Notes: generated by a model not told the origin, from the letters alone. A stretch of 15,878 nt of DNA from Peptoniphilus sp. (GCA_029983555.1 JASBZH010000035.1:1-15878), one strand, 5' to 3'; positions 1 through 8,135 are shown, counted from the first letter of the stretch. Made by a program: numbers and translations.

Positions 1-10
1 AGGAGGATTT

Positions 11-1327
11 ATGGATATTAAAAAATTTATCGAAAAAGAACCAGTTTTGGAAGATGTAAAAAATTTAAAACCAACTCTTTGGATAAATCCAAACAAAAAA
101 TATGGTGACGCAGTTTGGGAAGGTATTGACTTTGGTATGGAAGAAATCGAAGATGCAGATAAGAGGCTTAGAAGATTTGCACCACTTCTTAAAAAATATT
201 TTGAGGACACTAGAGAATACGACGGAGTAATCGAGTCTCCCCTAAAAAAAATTTCTAATTTAGAAAAAGTCTTAAAAGAAGAAAACTTCATGGGAGATTT
301 GTATCTAAAAATGGATTCTCACCTTGCCGTTGCAGGTTCAATTAAGGCGCGTGGCGGAATTTACGAAGTGCTTTATCACGCAGAAAAACTCGCTCTTGAA
401 AATAATTTGATAACAGAAAACGACGACTACTCAGTTCTTGCAAGTGATGAAAATAGAAAATTCTTTTCTAAATACACAATTCAAGTTGGTTCTACTGGAA
501 ATTTGGGACTTTCAATTGGAATAACTTCAGCCACTCTTGGATTTAATGTAATTGTCCACATGTCAAATGACGCCAAGCAGTGGAAAAAAGATTTGCTTAG
601 AAGTAAGGGAGCAACAGTAAAAGAATATGAGGGCGACTTTACTGCGGCTGTTGAACAGGGAAGGGCAGAATCAGACAAAGACCCAAATTCTTATTTTGTA
701 GACGATGAGAATTCTATGACACTTTTTATGGGATATGCAGTTGCAGCTTTAAGACTTCAAAAACAACTTGAAGATAAAAAAATTGTCGTAGATAAAGATC
801 ATCCGCTTTTCGTATACATTCCTTGTGGTGTAGGTGGATCTCCTGGTGGAGTTACTTTTGGCTTAAAGAAAATTTTTGGAGATAGTCTCCACGTATTTTT
901 TATTGAACCAACTCACGCTCCTGCAATGCTTATTGGAATGGCCACTGGATTAAACAGTAAAATTTCTGTTAAAGATTTTGGCATAGACGGCAAAACTGAA
1001 GCAGACGGACTAGCTGTAGGTCGCCCTTCTGGTTTTGTAGGCGGAGTTATGAAAACTATCTTGGACGGAATTTTTACAATCTCTGATGACAAGCTCTTCG
1101 ACTACATGAGACTTTTAAATGACAACGAAGGCGTTCAAATTGAACCTTCATCTTGCGCAGCTTTTGAAGGAGTAATTAAATTAAATGAATATGAATCTTC
1201 AAAAGAATATTTAAAGAAAAATAATTTATCTGACAAGATGAAAAACTCTACACACATAGCTTGGGCAACTGGCGGAAAGCTTGTTCCTAAGGAAATTATG
1301 GAAAAATATTTAAAAACTTATTTATAA
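11..1327 (+). CDS. dsdA: D-serine dehydratase (D-serine ammonia-lyase), PLP-dependent
   Basis: This cytosolic enzyme converts D-serine to pyruvate and ammonia. The 438-residue length matches the DsdA family (about 440). Visible marks are SIKARGG with the Schiff-base lysine at K112 (equivalent to the E. coli DsdA lysine), the substrate-loop segment GSTGNLGLSIG at 160-170, and the glycine-rich phosphate-binding loop CGVGGSPGG at 272-280. The late EPSSCAAFEG segment is also typical of fold-type II PLP enzymes. The start is fixed by AGGAGG at 1-6, four bases before the ATG. It lies 12 bp upstream of a GntP-type permease on the same strand, so the pair is probably one operon for D-serine uptake and breakdown. 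The promoter, and any dsdC-like activator, lies outside the window. No frameshift or missing key residue is seen. Confidence 0.95.
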   Translation: MDIKKFIEKEPVLEDVKNLKPTLWINPNKKYGDAVWEGIDFGMEEIEDADKRLRRFAPLLKKYFEDTREYDGVIESPLKKISNLEKVLKEENFMGDLYLKMDSHLAVAGSIKARGGIYEVLYHAEKLALENNLITENDDYSVLASDENRKFFSKYTIQVGSTGNLGLSIGITSATLGFNVIVHMSNDAKQWKKDLLRSKGATVKEYEGDFTAAVEQGRAESDKDPNSYFVDDENSMTLFMGYAVAALRLQKQLEDKKIVVDKDHPLFVYIPCGVGGSPGGVTFGLKKIFGDSLHVFFIEPTHAPAMLIGMATGLNSKISVKDFGIDGKTEADGLAVGRPSGFVGGVMKTILDGIFTISDDKLFDYMRLLNDNEGVQIEPSSCAAFEGVIKLNEYESSKEYLKKNNLSDKMKNSTHIAWATGGKLVPKEIMEKYLKTYL

Positions 1328-1339
1328 TGGGAGAAAATT

Positions 1340-2686
1340 ATGAATCATGAAATTATAACGATACTCGCCCTATTTGTGGGCCTCGCCGTTCTCATTGTTG
1401 GAACGGTAAAATTAAAAATACACCCATTCTTCTCACTTTTGATGTCGTCCTTTGCATTTGGACTTGTATCTGGAATGGGAATGGAAAATGCTCTTGATGC
1501 TTTTACTGAGGGAATGGGATCAACTATTGCAGGAATTGGAGTTGTAATTGCAATAGGAACAGTTACAGGAAGTCTTCTTGAAAAGAGTGGCGCTGTCGAG
1601 ACGATGGCACAGAGCATTTTAAAAGTAACTGGCAAAAAACACGCCTCTCTTGGTCTTGCGATTACTGGATATTTTGTATCCATACCTGTATTTTGTGACG
1701 CTGCAATAGTACTTCTTGCACCGATTGCCAAGAGAATTTCTAAAGACACAAAAATTTCAATTATTTCAATTGGAGTATCGCTAACTATGGGACTTCACGC
1801 AACTCACATGTTTGTGCCACCAACTCCTGGACCACTTTCAGTTGCGGGAATCTTAGGAGCAGACCTTGGATATGTAATTGGACTTGGAGCAATAGTTTCA
1901 ATTCCAGTAATGCTTGCATCTCATTTTCTTGGAGATAGAATGGGCAAAAAGTATTATCAGATTCCAGATGACATAGAAGATTTAGACGAAACTCACAACT
2001 TGCCTTCTCCTTTTATGTCTTTTGCTCCAATAATTATGCCAATACTTTTGATGCTTCTAAAAACTTTTTCTGATATGACAATCGCAAAAGGCGGGGAGAG
2101 TGGAATTGTAAAAATAATAAACTTTTTTGGAACTCCAATGGTTGCCCTTTTAATTGGACTAATCATCGCTCTCGTTTCATATTTTAAAATTAATCCAAAT
2201 GACAAAGATGTTTACTCTTTTGACGGAGAATTTGGCGAGTCCCTTAAAACTGCAGGACAAATCGTCCTCATAGTCGGAGCTGGAGGAGCTTTTGGCGGAG
2301 TATTAAAGGCATCCCCTCTTCAAGATATTTTGATTAACTTCTTCTCTGGCATAGACATTGGACTTCTCGCACCATTTATAATCGGCGCGATATTTAGAAC
2401 TGCAATTGGCTCAGGAACTGTCGCCATGGTTACAGCGGCGAGCATGCTCGCTCCACTTTTGGACGTTTTAGGAATGGCATCTCCAATGGGTAGAGTCCTA
2501 GCAATGCTTGCATGCGCATCTGGAGGAGCAATGCTCTTTCACGCAAACGACGACTTCTTCTGGGTTGCATCATCAACTCTTGGAATTAGTACAGAAAAAG
2601 CTTACAAGACTTTTACTGTCGCATCAATTGCGCAGTCTCTTACAGGTATAATCGTCGTGTATCTACTAAAATTTATACTTTTATAA
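1340..2686 (+). CDS. GntP-family permease, probable D-serine (DsdX-like) transporter
   Basis: This is a 448-residue polytopic inner-membrane protein with about 12 hydrophobic segments, the usual length for the gluconate:H+ symporter (GntP) family, which includes the E. coli D-serine transporter DsdX. Family-typical stretches are SIPVFCDAAIVLLAPIAK (about 113-131), a HATHMFVPPTPGPLSVAGIL segment in the middle, and a C-terminal GSGTVAMVTAA and ASGGAMLFHANDDFFWV region. A GGGAGA Shine-Dalgarno site lies just after the dsdA stop, and the gap between the two genes is 12 bp. The family also carries gluconate and related hydroxy acids, so assigning D-serine rests on the dsdA neighbour, not on residues I can name. 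It is followed by a convergent terminator. Confidence 0.88.
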   Translation: MNHEIITILALFVGLAVLIVGTVKLKIHPFFSLLMSSFAFGLVSGMGMENALDAFTEGMGSTIAGIGVVIAIGTVTGSLLEKSGAVETMAQSILKVTGKKHASLGLAITGYFVSIPVFCDAAIVLLAPIAKRISKDTKISIISIGVSLTMGLHATHMFVPPTPGPLSVAGILGADLGYVIGLGAIVSIPVMLASHFLGDRMGKKYYQIPDDIEDLDETHNLPSPFMSFAPIIMPILLMLLKTFSDMTIAKGGESGIVKIINFFGTPMVALLIGLIIALVSYFKINPNDKDVYSFDGEFGESLKTAGQIVLIVGAGGAFGGVLKASPLQDILINFFSGIDIGLLAPFIIGAIFRTAIGSGTVAMVTAASMLAPLLDVLGMASPMGRVLAMLACASGGAMLFHANDDFFWVASSTLGISTEKAYKTFTVASIAQSLTGIIVVYLLKFILL

Positions 2687-2714
2687 ATTTTTAAAACAAT
2701 TTAAAATAATATTA

Positions 2715-2754
2715 AAAAAGCTCAAAACTTGCGATAAGTTTTGATCTTTTGTTT
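2715..2754. terminator. Bidirectional intrinsic terminator between permease and MFS genes
   Basis: A perfect 9-bp stem (TCAAAACTT at 2722-2730, AAGTTTTGA at 2736-2744) encloses a 5-nt loop. It is followed by TCTTTTGTTTT on the plus strand. On the minus strand it is followed by GCTTTTTTAA. It therefore fits the 3' end of both the rightward D-serine operon and the leftward MFS gene. Confidence 0.8.
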
Positions 2755-2772
2755 TACAAATTTTTATTTATA

Positions 2773-3996
2773 TTAGGCTTCTTTTGAAGATTTAAAATAA
2801 AATGGAATTGCAAGGATCTGAGCTATTATAGAAATTCCAATCATAAGTGGAATGCTAATATCGTATAGCACTCCCAAAAGCCAACTTCCCAAAAACCAAA
2901 ATATTCCAAAAAAACATTCAAAAATTCCATAGCCAGTGGCGCGGGACTGTTTTGGAACGACTGATGTGACTGCCGCCTTTAAAATTGATTCCTGAGCACC
3001 CATTCCAACTCCCCAAAGTACAATTCCAAATAAAACTGCATTTACAGAATTAAATCCAAAAATAAATAGTGAAAACGGAGCAGAAATTATTGTCGAAATA
3101 ACGAGTGCCCTTGTTCCCTTTTTGTCGAACATATAGCCAAAAAATAGAGCCGCTACCGCATCTACAAGCATTGCACCTGCATAGAGTAGTGGAATAGTTC
3201 CACTATTTATTATGGAGCTTGTTTCAACAAGGCCAGTTGATATAGATGTAAAATTTTTGGAGACGTGCATAATTATTAAAGAATAATCTATAAATCCAAA
3301 TGAAAATAAACTTATGCCCGCGATGTAGTAAATAAAAGATTTCTTCATTTTAAATGGCACATATTCTTTTGGCTCTGGCTCAAAATGCTCTGGATTTGGA
3401 AATTTATACTTAGTCACAAAAAGCATTATTATTGTTATCATACCCGGAACTAATAAAATCGCAAAGCATGTCTTATATATTTCAAAAGTAGTTCCATCTG
3501 TTTTAAATAACATCACCAAGTACAAGAGAACCGGCCCCAAAAATGCTCCAATTTGATCTAGCAGTTCCTGAATTCCAAAGCTTTTGCCCGCGCCCTCTTG
3601 AGATGCTGCAAAAGACATAATCGTATCTTTTGCAGGTTTTTTAATTGCCTTTCCCATCCTTTGAACCACTAAAAGTAGACAGGCTGCAATCCAACCATTT
3701 TCACCGACAAGGGTAAGACAAGGCACTGCAATTATATCTAAAATGTATCCAAAAATCGTCATGGTCCAGTATTTGTGGGTTTTATCTGTAATCCTTCCAA
3801 ATACATATCGCATTGAATATCCAATAAGCTCTCCAAGTCCCGATATAAAACCAATTGTGCCAGCAGATGCGCCGAGTAAAGATAGATACGCTCCCCTAAT
3901 ACTCGATGCCCCTTCGTGTGTCATGTCTGAGAATAAGCTGACAATTCCAAATAGAATTATAAAAATCATTGCTTGAGATAATTTTTTCTTTTTCAA
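2773..3996 (-). CDS. Major facilitator superfamily transporter
   Basis: This 407-residue integral membrane protein has about 12 hydrophobic segments in two halves, typical of MFS carriers. After the first helix pair comes a motif-A-like loop (GRITDKTHKYW). The second half has the matching FGYMFDKKGTRALV. The N-terminal half carries SDMTHEGASSIRGAYLSLLGAS. The substrate is not identifiable; a drug or metabolite exporter is the generic guess. The start is read as TTG because AGAAGG (4004-4009) sits 7 nt upstream, whereas the first in-frame ATG (3967-3969) has no Shine-Dalgarno site. It is transcribed alone, convergent with the D-serine operon, from an extended -10 promoter overlapped by a palindrome. 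Confidence 0.85.
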   Translation of the reverse strand: MKKKKLSQAMIFIILFGIVSLFSDMTHEGASSIRGAYLSLLGASAGTIGFISGLGELIGYSMRYVFGRITDKTHKYWTMTIFGYILDIIAVPCLTLVGENGWIAACLLLVVQRMGKAIKKPAKDTIMSFAASQEGAGKSFGIQELLDQIGAFLGPVLLYLVMLFKTDGTTFEIYKTCFAILLVPGMITIIMLFVTKYKFPNPEHFEPEPKEYVPFKMKKSFIYYIAGISLFSFGFIDYSLIIMHVSKNFTSISTGLVETSSIINSGTIPLLYAGAMLVDAVAALFFGYMFDKKGTRALVISTIISAPFSLFIFGFNSVNAVLFGIVLWGVGMGAQESILKAAVTSVVPKQSRATGYGIFECFFGIFWFLGSWLLGVLYDISIPLMIGISIIAQILAIPFYFKSSKEA

Positions 3997-4014
3997 TTTA
4001 AAGCCTTCTTTTTA

Positions 4015-4036
4015 AATTATTGCAATAATTATACCA
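4015..4036 (-). promoter_or_regulatory. MFS promoter (extended -10) overlapped by a 16-bp palindrome
   Basis: Reading leftwards, TGGTATAAT gives a consensus extended -10 (TATAAT at 4028-4033). The -35 region is poor. The start point would fall near 4021, about 25 nt before the TTG codon. A perfect palindrome AATTATTGCAATAATT (4015-4030) covers the -10 and the start point, the place expected for a repressor site. No regulator gene adjoins it. Confidence 0.5.
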
Positions 4037-4310
4037 CTAAGTGAGCCTTTTCTCATTTTAATTAATATAAATTCCACCTTAAACAGAATTATTTCCATTA
4101 AAATCTAACCTAAATAAAGATTTGTATTTACTTCAATATATTTTTTAAATTCACTTTCTAAACTTCATAAGCCGAGTACTATGTCATATTTCCAATACAG
4201 AAGTTCACATCTTCTTTAAGTTTGTATCTCTCTTTTTGTACTTTTCGTTGTTAAATTATAGTAAGACCATTTTAAAGACGTTAAATCATTTTTTTATTTG
4301 TGTCGTATAG
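4034..4310. other. Gene-free AT-rich stretch, no confident content
   Basis: Between the MFS promoter and the hairpin at 4311 no open frame of note exists. On the minus strand a TATAAT (4255-4260) has a TTAACG 18 bp upstream. On the plus strand an overlapping TATAGT (4257-4262) has a TTTGTA 16 bp upstream. Either could be a promoter or just AT-rich noise. A minus-strand frame broken by several stops (about 4080-4240) gives short peptide-like runs that might be a decayed gene, but I could not assign it to any family. Confidence 0.3.
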
Positions 4311-4345
4311 ATAAAGCTTGATAATGTTAAGCTTTATTTTATTTA
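4311..4345 (+). terminator. Orphan rho-independent-terminator-like hairpin, plus strand
   Basis: A perfect 9-bp stem (ATAAAGCTT at 4311-4319, AAGCTTTAT at 4329-4337) has a 9-nt loop. It is followed by TTTATTTAAG on the plus strand only. No plus-strand gene ends here, so it either terminates an unannotated short transcript or is a chance structure in the region downstream of the minus-strand gene. Confidence 0.3.
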
Positions 4346-4380
4346 AGTCGATCGATTTAATTCACTCGGTGTTCTTTTCG

Positions 4381-5196
4381 CTATTCTAAACTATCTTTAA
4401 ATTCAATAGTTGAAAAAGATTCTTTTAAATAATTAAGTTTTTTAAAGTAATCACTCTTATTCTTTTCGCTGTACCAAACATCTGAAGCAAAATTTATCTC
4501 CGTAAAAAATCCATCTTCATATTTTAAGATTACAGTTGGAGCTATTTTTATATTGCTTTTCTTATAAGTTCTACTCAAACTTGCTAGATACTCATTTCTA
4601 CTTTTTGTATAGAAGTCGTAAGAATTATTTTTAATATTAAACCTCGTCAAAATTTTATCATCAAAGTCCTTTGGCAAATACATTATGATATTTAGACCTG
4701 GATATTCCCTTTTTTCTCTCGATTTTAAATTAATATCTCCCTTAAAATCAAATTCATACTCGCCAATAATCACAATTCTATTACTTTCGTCCCAAGATAT
4801 TTTTTCGCCATAAGTCTCTGCAATAAATCTTACAGGAACATAGACCCTGTTGTTTACAATCTTGGGAGAAACATCTATGTACACATCTGAAATTACATTT
4901 CCATGCCTAAGTTCTACATTTTTATCATCAACTTTTAAAACTACGCTCTCGTTGTCCTTTGAAACTTTTACACTTTTATTTTTTGAATTCCAATCAACTT
5001 TGTAGCCCAAATTTTCTGAAATTACTCTTATGGGAACAAGAGTCCTGTCACCTTCTATAAATGGCTTTTCTTTAGCATTAACTAAATTTCCATCCACAAC
5101 TAGTGTTATTTCTTCTTTTGCGCATACACTTGATCCAACAAATAAAGATAAAAAGACAAGTAAAAACAAAATAGACTTTTTAAAAATTTTATTCAT
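4381..5196 (-). CDS. Secreted protein with copper-amine-oxidase N-terminal-like domain
   Basis: This is a 271-residue protein. Residues 1-26 are a signal peptide (lysines, a hydrophobic core, then SVCA|KE as a signal peptidase I site). Residues about 31-145 form a repeated beta-rich domain of the copper amine oxidase N-terminal-like type (Pfam Cu_amine_oxidN1), shown by RTLVPIRVISENLGYKVDW (51-69) and RVYVPVRFIAETYGEKISWD (117-136). The remaining 125 residues are not recognised. Despite the family name there is no amine oxidase catalytic domain. In Firmicutes these domains occur in cell-envelope proteins of unknown role. The ATG at 5194-5196 is chosen because GGTGGGAGG lies 5 nt upstream and the signal peptide begins there; a longer in-frame start (5244) lacks a Shine-Dalgarno site. 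No clear terminator follows. Confidence 0.8.
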   Translation of the reverse strand: MNKIFKKSILFLLVFLSLFVGSSVCAKEEITLVVDGNLVNAKEKPFIEGDRTLVPIRVISENLGYKVDWNSKNKSVKVSKDNESVVLKVDDKNVELRHGNVISDVYIDVSPKIVNNRVYVPVRFIAETYGEKISWDESNRIVIIGEYEFDFKGDINLKSREKREYPGLNIIMYLPKDFDDKILTRFNIKNNSYDFYTKSRNEYLASLSRTYKKSNIKIAPTVILKYEDGFFTEINFASDVWYSEKNKSDYFKKLNYLKESFSTIEFKDSLE

Positions 5197-5275
5197 CACT
5201 ACCTCCCACCTTTTAAAAACTCTCGCTACACTTAAATTACCCACAAAACCTCAATATATTTAAATATATCATTAC

Positions 5276-5289
5276 ATTGTAGTTACAAT
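5276..5289. repeat. Short inverted repeat upstream of the secreted CAO-like gene
   Basis: ATTGTA and TACAAT arms flank a 2-bp centre in the gap between the divergently placed 3' and 5' ends of two minus-strand genes, about 80 bp upstream of the ATG at 5196. It contains a TTGTAA that could serve as a -35 element, but no good -10 stands at the right distance. Function is uncertain. Confidence 0.25.
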
Positions 5290-5303
5290 ATATTTTATAT
5301 TTT

Positions 5304-5329
5304 AAAAAAGAGATGGGAGGTCCCATCTC
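5304..5329 (-). terminator. Intrinsic terminator of the ArsR/CoADR operon
   Basis: Read leftwards, an 8-bp GC-containing stem (GAGATGGG / CCCATCTC, 5310-5317 and 5322-5329) with a 4-nt loop is followed by six T residues (5304-5309). It lies 18 nt beyond the stop codon of the CoADR fusion. Confidence 0.85.
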
Positions 5330-5347
5330 AATTTCAAATTTATAAAT

Positions 5348-7792
5348 TTAAATAAAAAGATTCATGTTTGATCTGTCGTTATCGCTAAGCATTGTTGCGA
5401 CACCGCCAATTTCAACGCCATCTATAAGTTCATCCTTAATAAGACCCATAATATCCATTGTCATCTGGCAAGCTGTAATCTCAACTCCCGAATCTATTGC
5501 CTCTTTAATTAACTCTTCAAGGCTTGAAATCCCTTTTTTCTTCATGACAGATCTAATCATCTTTGGGCCAGCTCCAATAAAATTCATTCGAGAAAGTCCA
5601 AGTTTTTTGGAACCCTTTGGTAACATTTTAGAAAACATCTTGCTCATAAAATCCTTTTTAGTAGCCCTCGCATTTTCTTTTCTCAAAATACTAAGGCCCC
5701 AAAAAGTAAAGAACATGTGAACCTTATTTCCCATAGCCGCAGCGCCTGTTGCAATAATAAAAGAAGCTATCGCCTTGTCCAAATCTCCATCAAAAATTAT
5801 CATGGTCTTTTCTTTTTTATCATTTTTAATATTATTTGATTTAACTTCTTTAACTTCCTTGCCCTTTTGAAGAATTGCAGTAAATGTTCCCTTATCTTCT
5901 CCTTGATTTATCAAAATATTACCTGTGTTATCTGCCCAAGATGAAATGTCCCTTACAAATCCAGGGTCAGTCGCAGTAACTTTAATCTTGTCCCCATCTT
6001 GCATGTCATCCATCGCTTTTGAAACTTGAACAATTGGTCCTGGACAGCTCATTCCACAGACATTTAAGATTTTCATTTCTCTGTCACTCTTCTTTTTAAA
6101 CTTATCTTGTTCAGTACTTTCGACTATAGATTTTCCTTTTTGGGGACGCGTTGTCATATCCATTGCAGTTCTATAACCGCCAACTAAATTATTTATTTTA
6201 AATCCCTTGTCTTTTAAAATTCTCTCTGCAATGTATCCCCTCACACCAACTGCACAGTAAGCGAGGTAGCGTTTGTCTTTGTCGAGTTCATCAAGCCTAT
6301 TTCTAAGTTCAGTTAATGGAATATGAACAGCTCCCTCGAGCATACCAGATACAACTTCAGCGTCTTCTCTCACATCTAGTAGTGTGAATTTATCTTTATT
6401 TTCTTCATATTCTCTATATAAAACCGGCTCAGTCAATCCATCGAGGAAATTTCTAGCAGTATATCCCGCAAAGTTTACTGGATCTTTTGCTGAAGAATAT
6501 GGAGGAGCATATGCAAGTTCAAGTCTACTTAAGTCATCTACATCTCCATTAAAGTGAATTGTAGTAGCAATTGTGTCAATTCTTTTGTCAACTCCACCAT
6601 ATCCAACAATTTGTGCGCCCAAAACTTTTCCGTCTAAACCATAAATTAATTTTAAAGTCATTGGTGTGGCACCGGGATAATATCCAGCGTGACTCATTGG
6701 GTGAATAACTGATACAAAATAATCTTTTCTATAAACTTTTCCATTTTTATTTAAAGTTTTTTCATTTAAACCAGTTGATGCAACAGTCATGTCAAAAATT
6801 TTAGCAACGCTTGTGCCCATAGTTCCATCGTACTTTGAACTGCCAAGTCCCAACATATTTAATGCAACTTCGCGCCCTTGTTTGTTGGCAGGGCCTGCAA
6901 GCGGAACTGCTGTGTCTTTCTTTGTGATGTAATCTTTTACGCCAATTACATCTCCAATTGCATAAATATTTTCATCAGAAGTTTTCATAAAATCATTAAC
7001 TTTAATGTGCCCTCTATCAGTTGTTTTAATTCCAGCATCTTTAGCGAGCTTGCTGTTTGGTCTCACGCCAATTGAAAGGATGATTAAATCTGTATCTATA
7101 TCCTTTTTAGATTTTAAGTGCACAGTTTTTCCATCATTTAAAATGCTCTCAAATCCTTCGCCGAGCATTAAATTTACGCCCTTTCCAATCATGTGGTTTT
7201 CAACAAGTCTTGCCATATCAGAATCTAGCGGCGGCATTACATGATCTGCCATTTCAACTACCGTAGTTTCGATTCCAAGATCAACTAAATTTTCTGCAGT
7301 TTCAAGTCCAATAAATCCCGCACCGATAACTACTGCTTTTTTCGGATTGTTCTCTTTTACATAAGAAGTGATTTTATCGACGTCTGGAATGTTTACAAGA
7401 GTAAAGACGTTTTTGGAATCAATCCCCTCTGCATTTGGCACAAAAGGATGAGAACCAGTAGAAATTAAAAGTTTGTCGTAAGAAAGTTCATACTCTTTGG
7501 AAGTTTCGTGATTTTTAACTAAAATCTTTTTGTCCTTTGGAAAAATTTTCATCGCTTCGCTATTTATGCGAACATCGACATTATATTTTTTTATAATATC
7601 TTCATCAGTAGTGACAAAGAGCGCATCGCGATTTTCAATAGTATTTCCCACATAATAAGGCAGTCCGCAGTTTGCAAAACTAACATAACTTCCGCGCTCA
7701 AGTAAAATGATCTCGGCATTTTCATCTAAACGACGAAGTCTAGCAATGGCAGTTGCTCCGCCAGCCACGCCACCAATAACAACAATTTTCAT
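5348..7792 (-). CDS. cdr: CoA-disulfide/persulfide reductase fused to rhodanese, TusA and DsrE2 domains
   Basis: This cytosolic 814-residue FAD flavoenzyme reads through four sulfur-handling domains. Residues 1-450 form the pyridine-nucleotide disulfide reductase: FAD motif VVIGGVAGGATA (about 4-15), catalytic SFANCGLPY with C42 (the single-cysteine CoADR type), NAD(P)H motif VVIGAGFIGLE (154-164), and a C-terminal AYAPPYSSAKDP typical of CoA-disulfide reductases. Residues about 460-548 are a rhodanese domain (YCAVGVRGY, C513). Residues about 572-645 are TusA-like (CGMSCPGP, C583). Residues about 662-814 are DsrE2-like (C775 in ITACQMT). Two-domain CoADR-rhodanese enzymes such as Shewanella Npsr reduce CoA persulfides and polysulfide; a sulfane-sulfur relay along the four cysteines is my inference. 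The ATG overlaps the arsR stop by 4 bp (ATGA), with GGAGG 7 nt upstream. Confidence 0.9.
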   Translation of the reverse strand: MKIVVIGGVAGGATAIARLRRLDENAEIILLERGSYVSFANCGLPYYVGNTIENRDALFVTTDEDIIKKYNVDVRINSEAMKIFPKDKKILVKNHETSKEYELSYDKLLISTGSHPFVPNAEGIDSKNVFTLVNIPDVDKITSYVKENNPKKAVVIGAGFIGLETAENLVDLGIETTVVEMADHVMPPLDSDMARLVENHMIGKGVNLMLGEGFESILNDGKTVHLKSKKDIDTDLIILSIGVRPNSKLAKDAGIKTTDRGHIKVNDFMKTSDENIYAIGDVIGVKDYITKKDTAVPLAGPANKQGREVALNMLGLGSSKYDGTMGTSVAKIFDMTVASTGLNEKTLNKNGKVYRKDYFVSVIHPMSHAGYYPGATPMTLKLIYGLDGKVLGAQIVGYGGVDKRIDTIATTIHFNGDVDDLSRLELAYAPPYSSAKDPVNFAGYTARNFLDGLTEPVLYREYEENKDKFTLLDVREDAEVVSGMLEGAVHIPLTELRNRLDELDKDKRYLAYCAVGVRGYIAERILKDKGFKINNLVGGYRTAMDMTTRPQKGKSIVESTEQDKFKKKSDREMKILNVCGMSCPGPIVQVSKAMDDMQDGDKIKVTATDPGFVRDISSWADNTGNILINQGEDKGTFTAILQKGKEVKEVKSNNIKNDKKEKTMIIFDGDLDKAIASFIIATGAAAMGNKVHMFFTFWGLSILRKENARATKKDFMSKMFSKMLPKGSKKLGLSRMNFIGAGPKMIRSVMKKKGISSLEELIKEAIDSGVEITACQMTMDIMGLIKDELIDGVEIGGVATMLSDNDRSNMNLFI

Positions 7793-8100
7793 TTCATATC
7801 CTCCATCAAAACATCTATAATTTTTTTAACATCTTCTCTGTTGCAAGAATAATAAATACGGTTCTCCTCTTTTTTACTATCTACAATATTCATGTCCCTC
7901 AACTTGCTAAGGTGCTGCGAAATTGCAGATTGCGACACATCCATGCAAGAAGTAATTTCATTTACACTCGTCGGTCCTTCCTGAATTAGTTTTATCAAAA
8001 GGCAAAGCCTTATGGGACTCGACATGGCCTTTAATATATCCGATTTTTTGTAAATTTCTTCTTTGTGCTTTTCACTTAATTTCAAAATATCACCCGTCAT
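7789..8100 (-). CDS. ArsR-family winged-helix transcriptional repressor
   Basis: This is a 103-residue DNA-binding protein of ArsR/SmtB size. The helix-turn-helix and wing occupy about 44-85 (TSVNEITSCMDVSQSAISQHLSKL, then RIYYS). The classical ELCVCDL metal site is replaced by EITSCMD. Cysteines are C33, C52 and C86, with C52 close to the place of the reactive cysteine in sulfide-responsive ArsR proteins (BigR/SqrR type); whether a second cysteine can pair with it is unclear. It is the first gene of a two-gene operon with the persulfide reductase fusion, overlapping it by 4 bp, so it probably represses its own operon. The ATG at 8098-8100 has no Shine-Dalgarno site. A TTG at 8083-8085 preceded by GGGTGA is a plausible alternative start, giving 98 residues. 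Confidence 0.88.
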   Translation of the reverse strand: MTGDILKLSEKHKEEIYKKSDILKAMSSPIRLCLLIKLIQEGPTSVNEITSCMDVSQSAISQHLSKLRDMNIVDSKKEENRIYYSCNREDVKKIIDVLMEDMK

Positions 8101-8106
8101 ATTATT

Positions 8107-8135
8107 ATATTAGAATTTACTAATATACTAATATA
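8107..8135. promoter_or_regulatory. Candidate ArsR operator (inverted repeat plus extra half-site)
   Basis: ATATTAG (8107-8113) and CTAATAT (8120-8126) form a perfect 7-bp inverted repeat around 6 bp. A second direct copy CTAATATA follows (8128-8135). The repeat covers the predicted -10 and start point, as expected for an autorepressor of the ArsR family, whose operators are usually 12-2-12-type AT-rich imperfect palindromes near -10. Confidence 0.6.

Noticed and set aside
4080..4240. Minus-strand stop-broken frame with a FKKYIE-like run resembling the end of an IS3-type transposase
   Set aside because: Similarity is a few residues only, with several stops and no terminal inverted repeats or target duplication; not enough to call a mobile element or pseudogene.
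4381..5196. Copper amine oxidase enzyme
   Set aside because: Only the N-terminal-like domain pattern is present; the topaquinone catalytic domain and copper ligands are absent.
5364..7244. Several plus-strand open frames inside the CoADR gene
   Set aside because: They are antisense shadows of a well-supported 814-codon gene and have no Shine-Dalgarno sites or recognisable protein patterns.
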